In this document: piece by piece, positions 24,191 to 36,686 of the stretch
How positions within the stretch are numbered: the first letter of the stretch is position 1
Layout: every line of letters starts with the position of its first letter
Assembly (NCBI RefSeq): GCF_030867095.1
Contig: NC_081832.1
Location: forward strand, 35,163,756 to 35,227,755
DNA from: Alligator mississippiensis
Taxonomy: Eukaryota > Chordata > Crocodylia > Alligatoridae
DNA length: 64,000 nucleotides
Reading direction: 5' to 3'
Made by a program: the position numbers and the translations under genes
The notes under the pieces: generated by a model
Told to the model about the DNA's origin: nothing
The model's input: only the letters and a program-made list of their open reading frames with translations
Databases searched by the model: none

Positions 24191-24580
24191 CCTTGCTACC
24201 TGAAACTCCAGTTGCCACTGGGGACATCAGCTGGCAGCTCCTCCATGGAGCAGTAACTTGTGCATGTGTTACAGACACCTCCAATATGCAGGTTTTGTCA
24301 TTTGTTCCCTTTTGCCAACAGAGAAAGACCCTGGTGCATGCCTACCTCAATGTGCCAGGTTTTAGCCTGTTGTGGACTTCCTATCTTTGGCTCCACCAAG
24401 CTCCAGGACCTCCTGGCCAACCTCCTGGCTCTGACCAAGCTGGAAAGAGACCAGAAAGGAGGCTGGAAGGAGGCTCTGGACCAGGGGGAACCTGTACCAG
24501 TGTGAACTGTCTTCCTGGCACTCCTCTGCTCACATCTCCAGGAAGAGTTTCACTTGTCATCATCCATAGGCTCCCTTGAC
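24191..24580 (+). pseudogene. Tx1-clade LINE 3' fragment
   Basis: The plus-strand frame with TGDISWQLLHGAV (about 24220) and KTLVHAYLNVPGF (about 24330) is the C-terminal block of Tx1-like ORF2. It matches the block at 11160-11220 and extends past it. Confidence 0.75.
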
Positions 24581-24719
24581 CCCTTCAGGGGCCAGTGAGT
24601 GCTGGCTGGTGTGCTTGCTCCCTCTCCCTTTTCTAATCCCTTGTTATTAACCTGTGGCCTCACTCCTCTCCTGTTTTCTTTTTTGTTATCCCAAGTATTC
24701 AGTTGACATGTCCATATCA

Positions 24720-24940
24720 AATAAACCTGAGTCACACAGTGGTAGACAGTGAATGTTGAAAGAAAGAGTGAACTGGGTATGACCAGGGGGATTTTCCCCA
24801 CTGTTCCTCTCTCACTTGCAGCCTCCAGAATTTAAGGACTAAGATGTTCTAATTCAGAGGCTATACCCCTAACTCCCATGCTCAATAACTATTACTGCTC
24901 CTTTCCTGCAAGAATTTGTCCAATCCCTTTTTGAAGTCAT
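24720..24940 (-). mobile_element. L3-like ancient CR1 3' end fragment
   Basis: Nearly the same sequence as 45085-45250 joined to 49346-49400 (tagacagtgaatgttgaaag..., caatccctttttgaa). It therefore gives the empty-site version of that locus. Confidence 0.7.
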
Positions 24941-25250
24941 GGTACCCCCACACCTTGAAGATTGTTTCCAATTCTGGTCCCCACACCTCAAAAAGGATAT
25001 AGAAGAACTAGAAAAGGTATAGAGAAGAGCAATAAGGATGGTTAGAGAAATGGAGGAGCTTCCATGTTAGGAGAGTCTGAAGAGGCTAGGCCTGTTCAGT
25101 TCAGAAGAGACACTTGAGGAGAGACATGGTAAGAATTTACAAAATATGAAATGGCAAAGAGAAAGTAAATAGGTATTTATTGTGTACTATAAAACAATAG
25201 TACTGTGTTGGGACCAGTGTTGTTTAGCATGTTCATAAATGGAAGATGGT
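24941..25250 (+). mobile_element. L3-like/CR1 RT fragments, plus strand
   Basis: Sequence of the type HLKKDIEELEKVQRRAIRM (about 24985-25045) followed by CR1 C-terminal wording. A short RT piece, LGPVLFSMFIN, lies at about 25205-25240. It is decayed. Confidence 0.65.
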
Positions 25251-26320
25251 ATCCTACTTTGTTAAGGGGGCTGCTGATCCCAATCTCCCCGGATGATCCC
25301 ATTTCATGGATGGCCTTCTTTTGCTCCACCTGCCTTTCCAGCATCAGGTATGTGGAGTTCCACTGAGTCTCCACATCCTGCATGATTTTGTGCTGTGAGA
25401 TGCTCAGCTCTGCCTGTTTCTCCTGCAGCATCTTGATGCTGCAGTGGAAGTAGCCTGCCACCTTCCTGCATTTTGAAATCAGCTGGGTGGTAGTGACAAC
25501 ACCATCATCAACAGCCCTGTCCCCCTCCAAGGCATCCCTGACTATGAGGTTGAGCTTGTGTGCCACACAGCGGATGCCAACAAAGTTGGCATCACAGACC
25601 GCCTTGATCATATTGGCCCTGTTGTCAGTGACCATGAACCCACAGGTGAGTTCCCTCTGCCCAACAAGCCACCCCTGTACCATGGCCATCATGATTTCCA
25701 CGGTTCATGGCCATCATGATTTCCTTTGCTGTGTGGGAATCATCCATTATCTCAGCTTGAAGAAGAGCCCGCTGCCACCCTGCCTCATCGCGCCAGCACC
25801 TTGTGAGGGAGATGTAAGCATGATCTCCATCCCGGCTGCTCCAGATGTCCGAGGTGAAGTGCAAGGCTACCTGTGACTCTGCCTTGTGCAGCTCCTCCCT
25901 CAAGTACTTCCTGCATGCCCCATACAAGGAGGGCACCACTGTCCTGCTAAAGATTGTGCGTGTGGGAACTTGGTAGGATGGGGCCACAAGTGTCATGAGC
26001 CACCTGAACCCTGGCTGCTCAACTAAGGAGAAGGGCTGGCCATCCAGAGCAAGCATCTCCCCAATGCTTTGGGTGACCTTGCTCACCCTTTCAACTCACC
26101 CCACTTTGTCTGTGGCTTTTCTCTACTGCTCCAGGGTGGCCTGCCTCTGCTTTATGGAGACAGGGGCTTTGGAGTGAGAAGGGAACTTCCCTTTGGGCAC
26201 ACTCCCCCTGGTGCCAGGCTAAGGAGGAACAAGGGCAAGGGGGTGCTGCCTCCTGAGATGCAGCAGCATTGCAGTGGTGGTGAAGTGTTTTACCTCCTTG
26301 CCCCAGCTGATAGACCTTTG
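25251..26320 (-). pseudogene. hAT transposase relic (ZBED4-like)
   Basis: Minus-strand frames read VALHFTSDIWSSRDGDHAYIS (about 25860), GFMVTDNRANMIKAV (about 25620), CVAHKLNLIVRDALEG (about 25550) and DVETQWNSTYLMLERQ (about 25350). These are the RNase H-like core blocks of hAT transposases, including the C...H helical insert and the (T/Q)RWNST-type end block. There is a frame change and a local duplication (ggttcatggccatcatgatttcc) near 25700. The C-terminal dimerisation domain is not seen. Confidence 0.8.
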
Positions 26321-26459
26321 CAGTGCTGGCAGTGTGCAGCTGTCTTCTTCTCTCTCTGAGTGTAACTAACTAATAATACGTCTTCTTCTTCTCTGATTAC
26401 TGTATGTATGCATCTGACTTCTTTTGTGTTGTGTTTACTATGATTAATACTATTCATAT

Positions 26460-27223
26460 TGTTAGGGTGAAAATATTTGGATCTTGAGGAGCACTGGATT
26501 TGCATCTGAAAGGCTATTACCTGTGGCCTAGCAAAAGCTGCTAACCACAAGGCAGAATGATAGCTAAGCCAGCCATTTGCTTATGCTAAGTAACCATTTT
26601 AACTGTGTCAAATATTTTCAAGTGAGTCTGTGTGAGTTTGTGTGCTGTGAATGAGGTAAAGCCTCAGGAATGTAGAAGATGGTACGATATGGGACAGAAA
26701 AACAGACTGGAATGTAGAAGACAACAAGTAGTTGGTGACGGAATCTGAGATTAACATATGCAAAAAGGTGAATGGTGATTGGTAAAGAAACCTCCAAAGT
26801 TCACCCATTGACTGAAGAAGAAGAGTCAAGGTCTTAGACATGCGCTCATAGCAAAAAGACATGTAAATGAATGAACTGCATAGGTAATTCCATGCTAATG
26901 AAACAAACAGTAAACAGAGGTGGAGCTTGAGATAGGAGAAGAGATGGGTGGAACATAGGCAGAGCAAGGGTGGAGTGAATGTTAATGAGCATAAATCAAG
27001 GTGTATAAAATATGAAAAGAACTATTGCTCACTGCAGGTCCCCAGTTTGTTGTTTTTTTTGGGACCTGGCCCAAAGCTGCCTCCATTCTGAATAAAGCTG
27101 TTGTGAGCAATTTGTGCTGGTGTTTTCTCCCTGCCTGATCTGGCTCGTGAGTAACAGGACCCACAAGTAATTGGATCATCGTCTCACTTGTCATTGGGCC
27201 CCACATGGAGTCAGAGTCTAACA
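26460..27223 (+). mobile_element. Solo LTR of an ERV
   Basis: The termini are TGTTAG...CTAACA, and a perfect 5-bp duplication CATAT sits at 26455-26459 and 27224-27228. TATA-like gtataaaatatg near 27003 and AATAAA near 27092 give plus orientation. No second LTR or gag/pol lies next to it, so it is a recombination product. A 5-bp duplication separates it from ERV-A (4 bp). Confidence 0.87.
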
Positions 27224-27247
27224 CATATTTCTTCTTCTTTTCTGTTT

Positions 27248-27271
27248 ATGTGTGTGTGTGTGTGTGTGTGT
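27248..27271. repeat. (TG)n microsatellite
   Basis: About twelve TG repeats just beyond the solo LTR. Confidence 0.95.
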
Positions 27272-28839
27272 AACGTATGTACTTTCCTGCACAGCGATGG
27301 ATCACACTGCCAGGGAAAACACAGCTTTTGTTTTTAAAAGTGTGGGGGGAAAAAAACCCCAAGAACAAATAAGAGGTTTTTGGGGGCGGAATAGGTTGAA
27401 TGAAATGGATTGGATAGGGATAAGTAGAGGGATTCTTGGCAAGGGTAGTAAGCTGTATCCAATCCTTTCCAAGAACAGAAATTAGCAGGAGACTAACTAT
27501 TAGGAAGCCAAGCCAGTCCAGTACCTTTCAGATGCTGTTGCTCAGGCAGAAACAGCTCACAAAAGGGACAGTAAGGCTGCAGACAGAGGCTTATATGCTG
27601 TTTCTACGTCCCTTCCCCAGATCACTGTGATTGGAAGGGGAATCAGGGAAAGATCACAATCACTGGCCAGCTATAGATGTCAGTCTTCCCCCTGCTGCTC
27701 CCCCTCCCTCTTCTCAGTTTCTGTTCCCCTAAAAGTTTGCCTTCCTAATCTTTTTCTGAATCTTTTCTGAATCGATTTGGAGGCTCTGAATACACTCAGA
27801 GGGCGTTTTTTTCCTCCTGATTTGATTCAGATTTGGTGTTTCAGCCTCCAAATTGGGCTGAATCTTCTCCAAATTGAATTGGCAAATGAAGCTTTGCACA
27901 TCCCTACCTGTTGCCCTTTCTACTTACTGTAGAGGAGTAGTGCAAGGAGCCCTTGCCTTTTTCCCTGACCTGGGATGGGCCCGGTCGCCCCCTCCAGGGG
28001 AGATGGGCCAGGGGGATTCCCCCAGCTCATTAACAGCCCCCACTGGTTGTGGGCTGGAAGTGTGGCAGTCTCCTCAGGGAGCTCTTGCCCTGCCATGGGA
28101 GCTAAGTGGGAAGGGGTTGGGTGGGGTGCAAGAGGAAAAGCTGCATATTCTCCCTTCACCTGGGGGTTAGAATGTGGTGTGATGCCAGGGGGTCCAGGGT
28201 GCCTACTCCATCTACATTGGGTGGGGAGCAGTGTTTAGTGGGGGGGGGGCACAGAAAGACAAAAAAGGACACACAACACACACAGGAGGGACTGGGGGGC
28301 GGGAAGCATGTTGCTGGCTTACTCAGCCATCCACAAAGACAGGGAGGGGAGTAGAACATAGGACTCAACACAGGAAGGTAGATGCAGGAATTGCTGCTGG
28401 AGCAGCTGAGAGGACAGCTGATGGTGTTGTTGGTGGATGGGGGCCCTACTGGCATTGTGGGGTCCCCTCTTGCTGCAGGCAGCCACAGCAGCAGGTGATA
28501 GCTGGTGCTGGTGGTAGGTGAGGCAGGAGGCCTTTCCCCTCCCCCTGAAAGGGAAGGTGGGGTTGTAGGGCCAGGAAAGGTGGTGGTGGTGGTGGGGAGA
28601 GCAGCTCCTATGGCTTCTGCTACTCCTTGGTTCAGCTCTAGCTGCAGCTGTGGCGGAGTGGCTTTGAAGGCAGGATGGCTTTGAGAAGTTGAGGGTGGGG
28701 CATGAAGCACTGATAGGCAACTGATGAGCAACATCATGGGCCAAGGGAGTCATAAAGCATTGAGATGGCTATGAATGCTCTTCAGAGCATCTCCATCTGC
28801 TGCTGCTGTTGCTGCTTCCACCTGGGGAGGGGGGCGGGT
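27272..28839. other. Unassigned DNA with a decayed TIR element end
   Basis: Bases 27745-27905 form the right end of a transposon. Read on the minus strand it begins tagggatgtgcaaagcttc and matches the left end at 57643 (tagggctgttcaaagcttc, then GATTCAGCCC). The opposite end was not found. Bases 28000-28839 are G-rich on this strand, with overlapping low-complexity frames and no recognised domain, and end in ggggaggggggcgggt. Confidence 0.5.
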
Positions 28840-29717
28840 TGTGATGGCCAGAACCAAAGGGGTTAATGAGCAATTTATAGCAAAAAAAAAAATCTGCTTT
28901 TTGAAAGTATCTGGTAAAAGCATATAATAAATATTGACTAGGAGAAAGCTTGCAAAACTGTTACCCCACAGACGTATCCTGTCTGTCAGAAGCATAACCA
29001 TAATGTTATATTTAACTGTTTGTACCAATCACAAGACTAACATGAGTCTCAAAAAGCAGAACTAGAAAATAAAATTGCAAACTTAGCTGATTTAATACAT
29101 TTTTGCTTAAAGGTCAGTAAGATTGACAAACCTAACTACAAGGTAGAATTAACACATTTCAAAAAATTCCAAGTGGGTTGAACTTAGGCAGGGGAAAACG
29201 CTAATCTCAGACCCCAAAGTAATGTGGTGTGATTTGCTTATTGGGTAAACCCAAGTTTAGGCAGTAACCTATTATAATAATTTTTAACACCTTTTAACCC
29301 TATAGGGTAACAGCTGTAGGGTAAGATTGTGAGTGGCTCTAAAGCCAACAGATTAGCATAGAACAGGATATAAAGAAACACGCACATCAGGTGACCAGTA
29401 GGAAAGACGGAACTTGGGTCATTACTGTTCCAAGCCCGGACTCCAGACTCCCAGTGTGAGCAAGGACCAGATCCTGACTGAGGGACCTTGCCCGGTACTC
29501 CCTCCGACAGTGTGGATCGGGGCCACTTGACTTCGCTGGATCAACTTGATGTGTACCTGGCACTGAGGGACTATCAATAAGTTGCTAACCAAGTGGGAAC
29601 TCTTTGTCAAGTTGTTTGTCTGTTTTTATTATCACTGCCAAATTTTAACTTTTATTGTTATGTTGTCTGTTTATTACCTTAACCTTTTAATTAACTGTTA
29701 TATGTGTAAACTATATT
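28840..29717 (+). repeat. ERV-B 5' LTR, first part
   Basis: LTR sequence with TATAAAG at about 29369 and a downstream T-rich region. It is cut at 29717 by a CR1 and resumes at 35569. Confidence 0.65.
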
Positions 29718-32700
29718 TTTCATAGATTCATAGATGTTAGGGTCAGAAGGGACCTCAATAGATCATCGAGTCCGACCCCCTGCATAGGCAGGAAAGAGTG
29801 CTGGGTCTAGATGACCCCAGCTAGATGGTTATCGAACCTCCTCTTGAAGACCCCCAGGGTAGGGGAGAGCACCACCTCCCTTGGGAGCCCGTTCCAGACC
29901 TTGGCCACTCGAACTGTGAAGAAGTTCTTCCTAATGTCCAATCTAAATCTGCTCTCTGCTAGCTTGTGGCCATTATTTCTTGTAACCCCCAGGGGCGCCT
30001 TGGTGAATAAATACTCACCAATTCCCTTCTGTGCCCCCGTGATGAACTTATAGCCAGTCACAAGGTCGCCTCTCAACCTTCTCTTGCGGAGGCTGAAAAG
30101 GTCCAGTTTCTCTAGTCTCTCCTCGTAGGGCTTGGTCTGCAGGCCCTTAACCATACGAGTGGCCCTTCTCTGGACCCTCTCCAGGTTATCCGCATCCCTC
30201 TTGAATTGTGGCGCCCAGAATTGCACGCAGTACTCCAACTGCGGTCTGACCAGCACCCGATAGAGGGGAAGTATCACCTCCTTGGACCTATTCGTCATGC
30301 ATCTGCTGATGCACGATAAAGTGCCACTGCCTTTTCTGCTGGCTTCGTCACACTGCCGACTCATGTTCATCTTCATAGATTTCATAGATTTCATAGACAT
30401 TAGGGCTGGAAGGGACCTCGGAAGATCATCGAGTCCAGCCCCCCCGCCCAAAGGGCAGGACGTCAGCTGGGGTCATAGGATCCCAGCAAGATAAGCATCC
30501 AGTTTCATCTTGAAGGTGTTCAATGAAGGCGCTTGAACAACCTCCGGTGGCAGGCTGTTCCAGACCTTGGGGGCTCGGACAGTAAAGAAATTCTTCCTTA
30601 TGTCCAGCCTGAAACGATCTTGTAGTAGTTTGTGACCATTCGTCCTCGTCATCCCTTGGGGCGCTCTGGTGAACAAACATTCCCCTAGATACTGCTGGTC
30701 ACCCCTGATAAACTTGTAGGTGGCCATCAGATCACCCCTGAGCCTACGCTTTTCCAGGCTAAAGAGCCCCAGGGCTCTCAGCCTGTCATTGTAGGGTCTG
30801 CTTCCCTGACCTCTGATCATGCGTGTGGATCTTCCCTGGACTCTCTCAAGCTTCTCCACATCCTTTTTGAATTGTGGAGCCCAAAACTGGACGCAGTACT
30901 CCAGCTGCGGCCTCACTAAGGCCGAGTACAGGGGGAGAATGACGTCCCGGGATTTGCTTGAGAAGCATCTATGGATGCAAGCCAGCGTTTTGGTCGCTTT
31001 ACTAGCCGCAGCATCGCATTGCAGGCTCATGTTCATCTTGTGGTCAATGATGACCTCCAAGTCTCTTTCTTCCATAGTGCTAACCAACATAGCACTGCCG
31101 AGCCTATAAGGATGCTGCGGGTTTTTTTTCCCAAGGTGGAGAACCTTGCATTTATCGGCGTTGAACACCATCAGATTCTCATCCGCCCACTTGCTGAGCC
31201 TGTCCAGGTCAGCCTGGATCATCTGCCTGTCTTCTGGTGTGGATGCTTTGCCCCAAAGTTTGGTGTCATCGGCAAACTTGGCCAGTCCGCTTCTGACTCC
31301 AGTGTCCACATCATTAATTAAGATGTTGAACAGTATGGGTCCAAGGACAGAGCCCTGGGGGACCCCACTGGTCACAGGACACCACGATGAGTGACTTCCA
31401 TCAATTACTACCCTCTGGGTCCGACCCCGGAGCCAATTTTCCAGCCAGTGGATTGTGGGGGACCCAAGGCGACAATTGGCCAGTTTCTCCAAGAGACGAT
31501 CATGGGACACCAGATCGAAGGCTTTTTTGAAGTCAAGATATATGACATCAATCTCATCTCCCTTGTCCAGGTGATAGGTCACCTGGTCGTAGAAGGAAAT
31601 GAGATTGGTCAAGCAAGACCTACCCGCAACAAACCCGTGCTGGCTATCCCTTAAGATGTTGGCGTCGGCCAGTCCATTAAGGATGGCCTCTTTAATAAAC
31701 TTTTCTAAGATCTTCCCCGGGATAGAAGTCAGGCTGATGGGCCTATAGTTAGCCGGATCCACTTTCCTCCCTTTCTTGAAAATAGGCACTACATTGGCCT
31801 TCTTCCAGTCTTCGGGCACTACACCAGAGCGCCAAGAGTTTTCAAAGATCCGTGCTAGAGGCTGGGCTATGATGCTTGCCAGCTCCTTGAGTACCCTGGG
31901 GTGTAGATTGTCAGGGCCGGCTGACTTGAAGGTATCCAGCTTCTCAAGATGTTCCTTCACGAGGTCAGCATTAATGGAGGGCAGGGGATCACCCTCACCC
32001 GGACTTCCCTGTCCTGTAGCGGGCATGGGCGTCCCATGGGACTGATGAAAGACCAACGCAAAGTACCCATTTAATAGGTTGGCTTTTTCCTGGGCGTCAG
32101 TTGTCAGTTGCCCCATCTGGTTCAGCAGGGGTCCAACGTTGCCCCTGCTTTTCCTCCGGCTCCCCACATATCTGAAAAAGGACTTTTTATTGTCCTTGAT
32201 GCTCAAAGCTAGCTGGAGTTCAGTTGCAGACTTGGCTTTCCTGGTCTGCTCCCTACAGGACCGGACCAGTGCAGAATAATCCTCCTTGGAGGTGACTCCC
32301 ATCCTCCATCCTTTGTAGGCCTTTCTTTTTAGCCTCAGGAGGTCTACCAGGTCCCTGGAGAGCCAGGGGGGCTGCTGTGCCCTCTTGCTGCCTTTCCTCC
32401 GAGATGGAATAGACTTAGTTTGTGCATTGAGGATCGCTCCCTTGAGGAGCAACCACTCTTCTTGAACTCCCCTCTCCCTGTGGTCACAGTCCCTTAGGGC
32501 CTCACTGACAAGCCTCCTGAGCTTGTCAAAGTCGGCTTTCCTGAAGTCAAGGACTTGCGTGTTGCTGACTGACTTGCCAGCTTTTTGGCGGATGGTGAAG
32601 GTGATCAGCTCGTGGTCGCTGTCACCCAGCTTCCCCTCGATCACTAGGTCGCCGACTAGGTCATCCCCAGTAGCCAGCACCAGGTCGAGCAGCGCTTTGC

Positions 32701-35568
32701 CTCTCGTTGGCCCATAGACTTCTTGAGTCAGGTAGAGGTCATCCACGCACGAGAGGAAGCTCTGTGACCACTCAGATTATGCTGAGCGATCCTCCCACGA
32801 GATGTCTGGGTAATTGAAGTCACCCATGACAACCATGGTCCTGGAGCAAGCTGCCTCAGCCAGTTCCTGGGCAAACTCCTGGTCTAGCTCAGGACTTTGG
32901 GTGGGAGGTCTGTCATAGACTCCCACCATTGTGTCCCCTGTGCCGTGTTCCCCACAGATTTTAACCCAGAGGGTCTCCAGCCGTCCACCCTGGTCGCCAA
33001 TATCGGCCTGCAGGGACGCGTAGCTTTCCTTAACATAGAGAGCTACACCCCCGCCCCTTTTCTCTACACGATCCCTCCTGTACAGGGTATAGCCATCTAT
33101 CCCCGTGGTCCAGTCATGGGTGGAGTCCCACCAGGTCTCCGTGATCCCTATGACATCGTAATTGTTTGCACTGAGCAGGAGGATGAGCTCCTCCTGCTTA
33201 TTCCCCAAGCTCCTGGCATTTGTGTACAGGCAGGCAAGTGCCCTCTGGGGGGCTCCTTCCTTGCCCACAGATTTTACCAGGGCTGGGGCTGGGGTGGGCT
33301 CCCTTGAGTGCCGTGATCCGCTGGCTTTGCAAGGATTGTTCAGCGGGCCAGCAGTGGCGGTAGTCCCCCTGTCCCCCAGCGGGCTTAGTTTAAAGCCCGG
33401 TGGAGCAGGTCAGCCAGTCTGGCTGAGAAGAGCCTCCTCCCTAGGGGAGAGTCCACTAGGACTCCAAGATCCCTTTCTACTTCCGTGCCACCCAGCAGGT
33501 CATTTCCTAGGCAGTAGGTATGCTGGACATTTTTCCTCCCTAGGTGCAACACTTTGCATTTCTCCTTGTTGAATTGCATTCTGTTGTTTTCCGCCCATAT
33601 GTCCAATCTGTTCAGGTCTGCTTGTAGTTGTTCCCTGCCCCCTGGCGTGTCCACTTCTCCCCACAGTTTTGTGTCATCCGCAAACTTGGACAGAGTACAT
33701 TTCACTCCCTCATCCAAGTTGCTGATGAAGACATTAAAGAGTATCGGTCCAAGGACTGAGCCCTGCGGGACCCCACTGCCCACACCTTTCCAGGTCGAAG
33801 CCGACCCATCCACCACGACTCTCTGGGTGCGACCCTCCAGCCAATTCACCACCCACTGGACTGTGTAGTCATCCAAGTCACAGCCTCTTAACTTGTTCAC
33901 CAGTATGGGGTGGGATACCGTATCGAAGGCCTTCCTGAAGTCTAAGTATACGACATCCACCCCTCCTCCTGTGTCCAGGCATTTCGTAACCTGGTCATAA
34001 AAAGAGACTAGATTGGTCAGGCACGATCTGCCTGCCACAAACCCATGCTGGTTTCCCCTCAGCATAATTTGTCCTGCCGGGCTCTTGCATATGTGAGCCT
34101 TGATAATTTTTTCAAAGACTTTGCCAAGGATGGAGGTGAGACTGACTGACCTATAGTTGCCCGGGTCCTCCTTCCTCCCCTTCTTGAAAATGGGGACCAC
34201 ATTGGCCCTTTTCCAGTCCTCCGGGACTTGGCCCGTGCGCCACGAGCATTCGAATATTCCCGCCAGTGGCTCTGCAATGATGTCAGCCAGTGCCTTCAGC
34301 ACCCTCGGATGGAGCTCATTCGGGCCTGCCGACTTAAAGGCATCCAGTTCTTCCAAGTGACTCTGCACCATCTCAAGGTCTACGCATGGAAGTCTGGCGC
34401 CTTGCTGCTGCCTCTTTACAATCCCAATGAGAGACTTGTCCTGCCCCTCACTTAGGAACACTGAGGCAAAGAACTCATTGAGGAGTTCAGCCTTGTCCCC
34501 CTTGTCCGTCACCAATTGTTTCTTCCCATTTAGCAGGGGTCCTATTCCTCCCTGGGCCTTCCTTTTACTCCCTATATATCTAAAAAACAATTTCTTGTTG
34601 TCCTTTACTTGGGATGCCATCCTCAGCTCCATGGTAGCTTTGGCCCATCTAACTGCCTCCCTACAAGCACGAGCAGAGGAGGTATATTCGTCTTTGGTGA
34701 TCTCTCCTTGTTTCCACTTTTTGTGTGCTCCCCTTTTGGCCCTTAGGCTGCCCTGGATTTCTGCAGTCAGCCAGGGAAACCTCCTGGCCCCTTTCCCTCT
34801 TTTACCCTGCACGGGGATTGTCTTGCTTTGTGCCTGAAGGATTGTTTCCTTAAGGCACAGCCATTCTTGGGCTCCCATCATTTCAAAACTCCTACTCTGC
34901 AGTGCGTCCTTGACTAATCGCCTGAGTTCATTTAAATCAGCTTTCCTAAAGTCTAGTACTTTCACCCTACTAGTTACCTTACCCACTCGACGTCTTATGG
35001 TGAATTCTATTATTAGGTGATCACTGTCCCCCAGATGGCTACCAATCTGTAGGTCCCCTACCATGTCATCCCCCGTTGCCAATATCAGATCCAGTATGGC
35101 ATTCCCCTTAGTGGGACCACGTACCTGCTGTGTCAGGTGGAGGTCCTGTACACAGGTTAGAAACCTGCATGAGTGGTGGGACTTTGCCATCTGTGTCTCC
35201 CAGCAGATGTCTGGGTAGTTTAAGTCCCCCATGACTACCGCCTCTTTAGCTTTTATGGCCTCTGAGAGCTGCCTCAGGAGCACCGCATCTATTTCTTCCC
35301 CTTGATGTGGGGGTCTGTAGCAGACCCCTACCACCAAATCCCTTTTTCCTTGCCCCCCATGTACCCTAACCCACAATCCTTCTACTTCCTCATCCTTGGA
35401 TTCCGTCTTGATGAGGGTTGACATATATTGCTCATTGACATAGAGCGCAACCCCTCCCCCTTTTTTCCCCACCCTGTCCTTTCTGTACAATCTATAACCC
35501 TCAATATGTAGTGCCCAGTCGTGGGACGAATCCCACCAGGTTTCCGTTAGCCCTACTAAGTCGTAGGT
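29718..35568 (-). mobile_element. CR1 LINE (CR1-A), itself split by CR1-B
   Basis: The element occupies 29718-30374 and 33447-35568. On the minus strand ORF2 starts inside the endonuclease (LTETWWDSSHDW, about 35540), so the 5' end is truncated. It runs open for about 680 residues through RT (FADDTKLWG, about 33675) to LGVLVDS at 33450. After CR1-B it resumes with KMNMSRQCDEA at about 30370 and ends LAGVI, with the CR1 tail at 29718. It sits in the ERV-B LTR. Confidence 0.92.
30375..33446 (-). mobile_element. CR1 LINE (CR1-B), near-intact ORF2 with one nonsense codon
   Basis: Minus strand. The element begins inside the ORF1 C-terminus (LFSARLADLLHRALN, about 33410-33450). ORF2 starts MGKEGAPQRA at 33268, with endonuclease motifs YTNARS, ITETWWDSTHDW and MGDFNYPDISWEDRS. 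A single TAA at 32777-32779 interrupts it. The same frame then runs 757 residues to 30473 through the RT (FADDTKLWGKAS, LDFKKAFDLVSH). The 3' end has catagatttcatagatttcatag. The catalytic residues I can see are kept. Confidence 0.93.
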
Positions 35569-35776
35569 GTTTTGTTGCTTAAAAATATTTTTGTTGCTAT
35601 TTTGCTGCTATAAGTAAAATTTATCTTTACTGTTATAAGTGAAACTTGTCTTTGCTTCACTCCCAACTCTGCCTCCTCAATCCTGGACTAAACAGCCCAG
35701 TGACTGATACAGTTGCAGCACTCAGTCAGCCTGCAACTAAATTGATACACTCACAGTGCCCAGCTGGCCTGTGACA
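35569..35776 (+). repeat. ERV-B 5' LTR, last part
   Basis: Resumes after CR1-A and ends ...cccagctggcctgtgaca. It is followed two bases later by the primer-binding site. Confidence 0.75.
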
Positions 35777-35778
35777 AA

Positions 35779-35796
35779 TGGTGTCACGAACAGGAT
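35779..35796 (+). promoter_or_regulatory. ERV-B primer-binding site
   Basis: TGGTGTCACGAACAGGAT starts two bases after the LTR, at the position and with the TGG start expected of a tRNA primer site. I cannot name the tRNA with certainty. Confidence 0.75.
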
Positions 35797-35975
35797 TGAG
35801 GATGGAGAGTTCAGAAGGGAAGAATAGTGCAGAGAGGGCAGAAGGGTGGGCCCTGCTGATTGCTTTAATAGAAGAGGTTACGGGTACTAAGAATCCGGGG
35901 TGGGATAAAGAAAGTTTAAGACCCACCTGAAGTCATCCCGCCACAGTTCCCTGTCAGTGGGCTGCATTCAGTGCC

Positions 35976-36686
35976 ATGCATAAAGGCAGACCAAGGAAAG
36001 GATGCCTGTCCTGGCTGCTGGCAACCTGCCTAAGACTGGGGGCAGAGGAAGCCACTCAGCTCCATCAAAAGATTCAATCCCTAGAGAGTCGAGCAACCCA
36101 GCTTGAAAGTGAATTAAGGGAAGAAAAGGATTCTAGTAGCGTGTCCTGTGCAGCAGCCAGAGCAGCGCAAGACCAACTAGAGATACTAAAGCGTCAGGAG
36201 AGAAAGATACTAGTCACACAGGCAATCACCTCCCTTGAGCAGAAGGTGCAAGTGGCACGATCAGTCGAACCTTCCCCTGAAAAGGTCCGGCAGTGTCTTT
36301 ATGGCGGAATTCCAAAAACTGAGCTGTGGGATGACCCAGAGAGCAAGGGTCTGTATGGTGAAATTGCAGAAACTAAGCCAGGAAATTATAAGTATGTGAG
36401 GCTTGCAGCAAAAGCCCATGAGATCCCACCTCCTTATGCCCCAACCATCCAAGAGAATTTAGGAGGAGAGTTAGCCCAAACCTTCCCAGTAGTGATGACC
36501 CGTGCACGGCCATATGGGGGAAATCTCTGGATGGAGGCATGGTCTTTTACTCACACAGAAATCAAAGAATTGCAAGAACAACATAAAGCTAAACCAGGGG
36601 AACCAATAATAGACTGGTTAGTTCAAATGTATGGTTCAATACTGCACACCCCCCAAGGCAACGCAACCCATCCAAGACATCATTAA
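35976..36686 (+). pseudogene. ERV-B gag remnant with coiled coil
   Basis: A 236-residue open frame. Residues ~25-100 are Glu/Gln/Leu-rich with heptad character (HQKIQSLESRATQLESEL), predicting a coiled coil. A YxPPPY-like IPPPYAP late-domain-type motif lies near residue 150. The end (SFTHTEIKELQEQHKAKPGE) resembles the start of a class I ERV capsid. It then breaks off into pol. Confidence 0.7.

Noticed and set aside
25251..26320. Possible domesticated hAT (ZBED-type) host gene
   Set aside because: The frame is broken, has a local duplication, and lacks the C-terminal dimerisation block; it looks like a dead transposase.
28156..28753. Overlapping Ser/Pro-rich open frames of 144 and 193 residues
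   Set aside because: They arise from G-rich low-complexity DNA, overlap each other in different frames, and show no domain or splice context.
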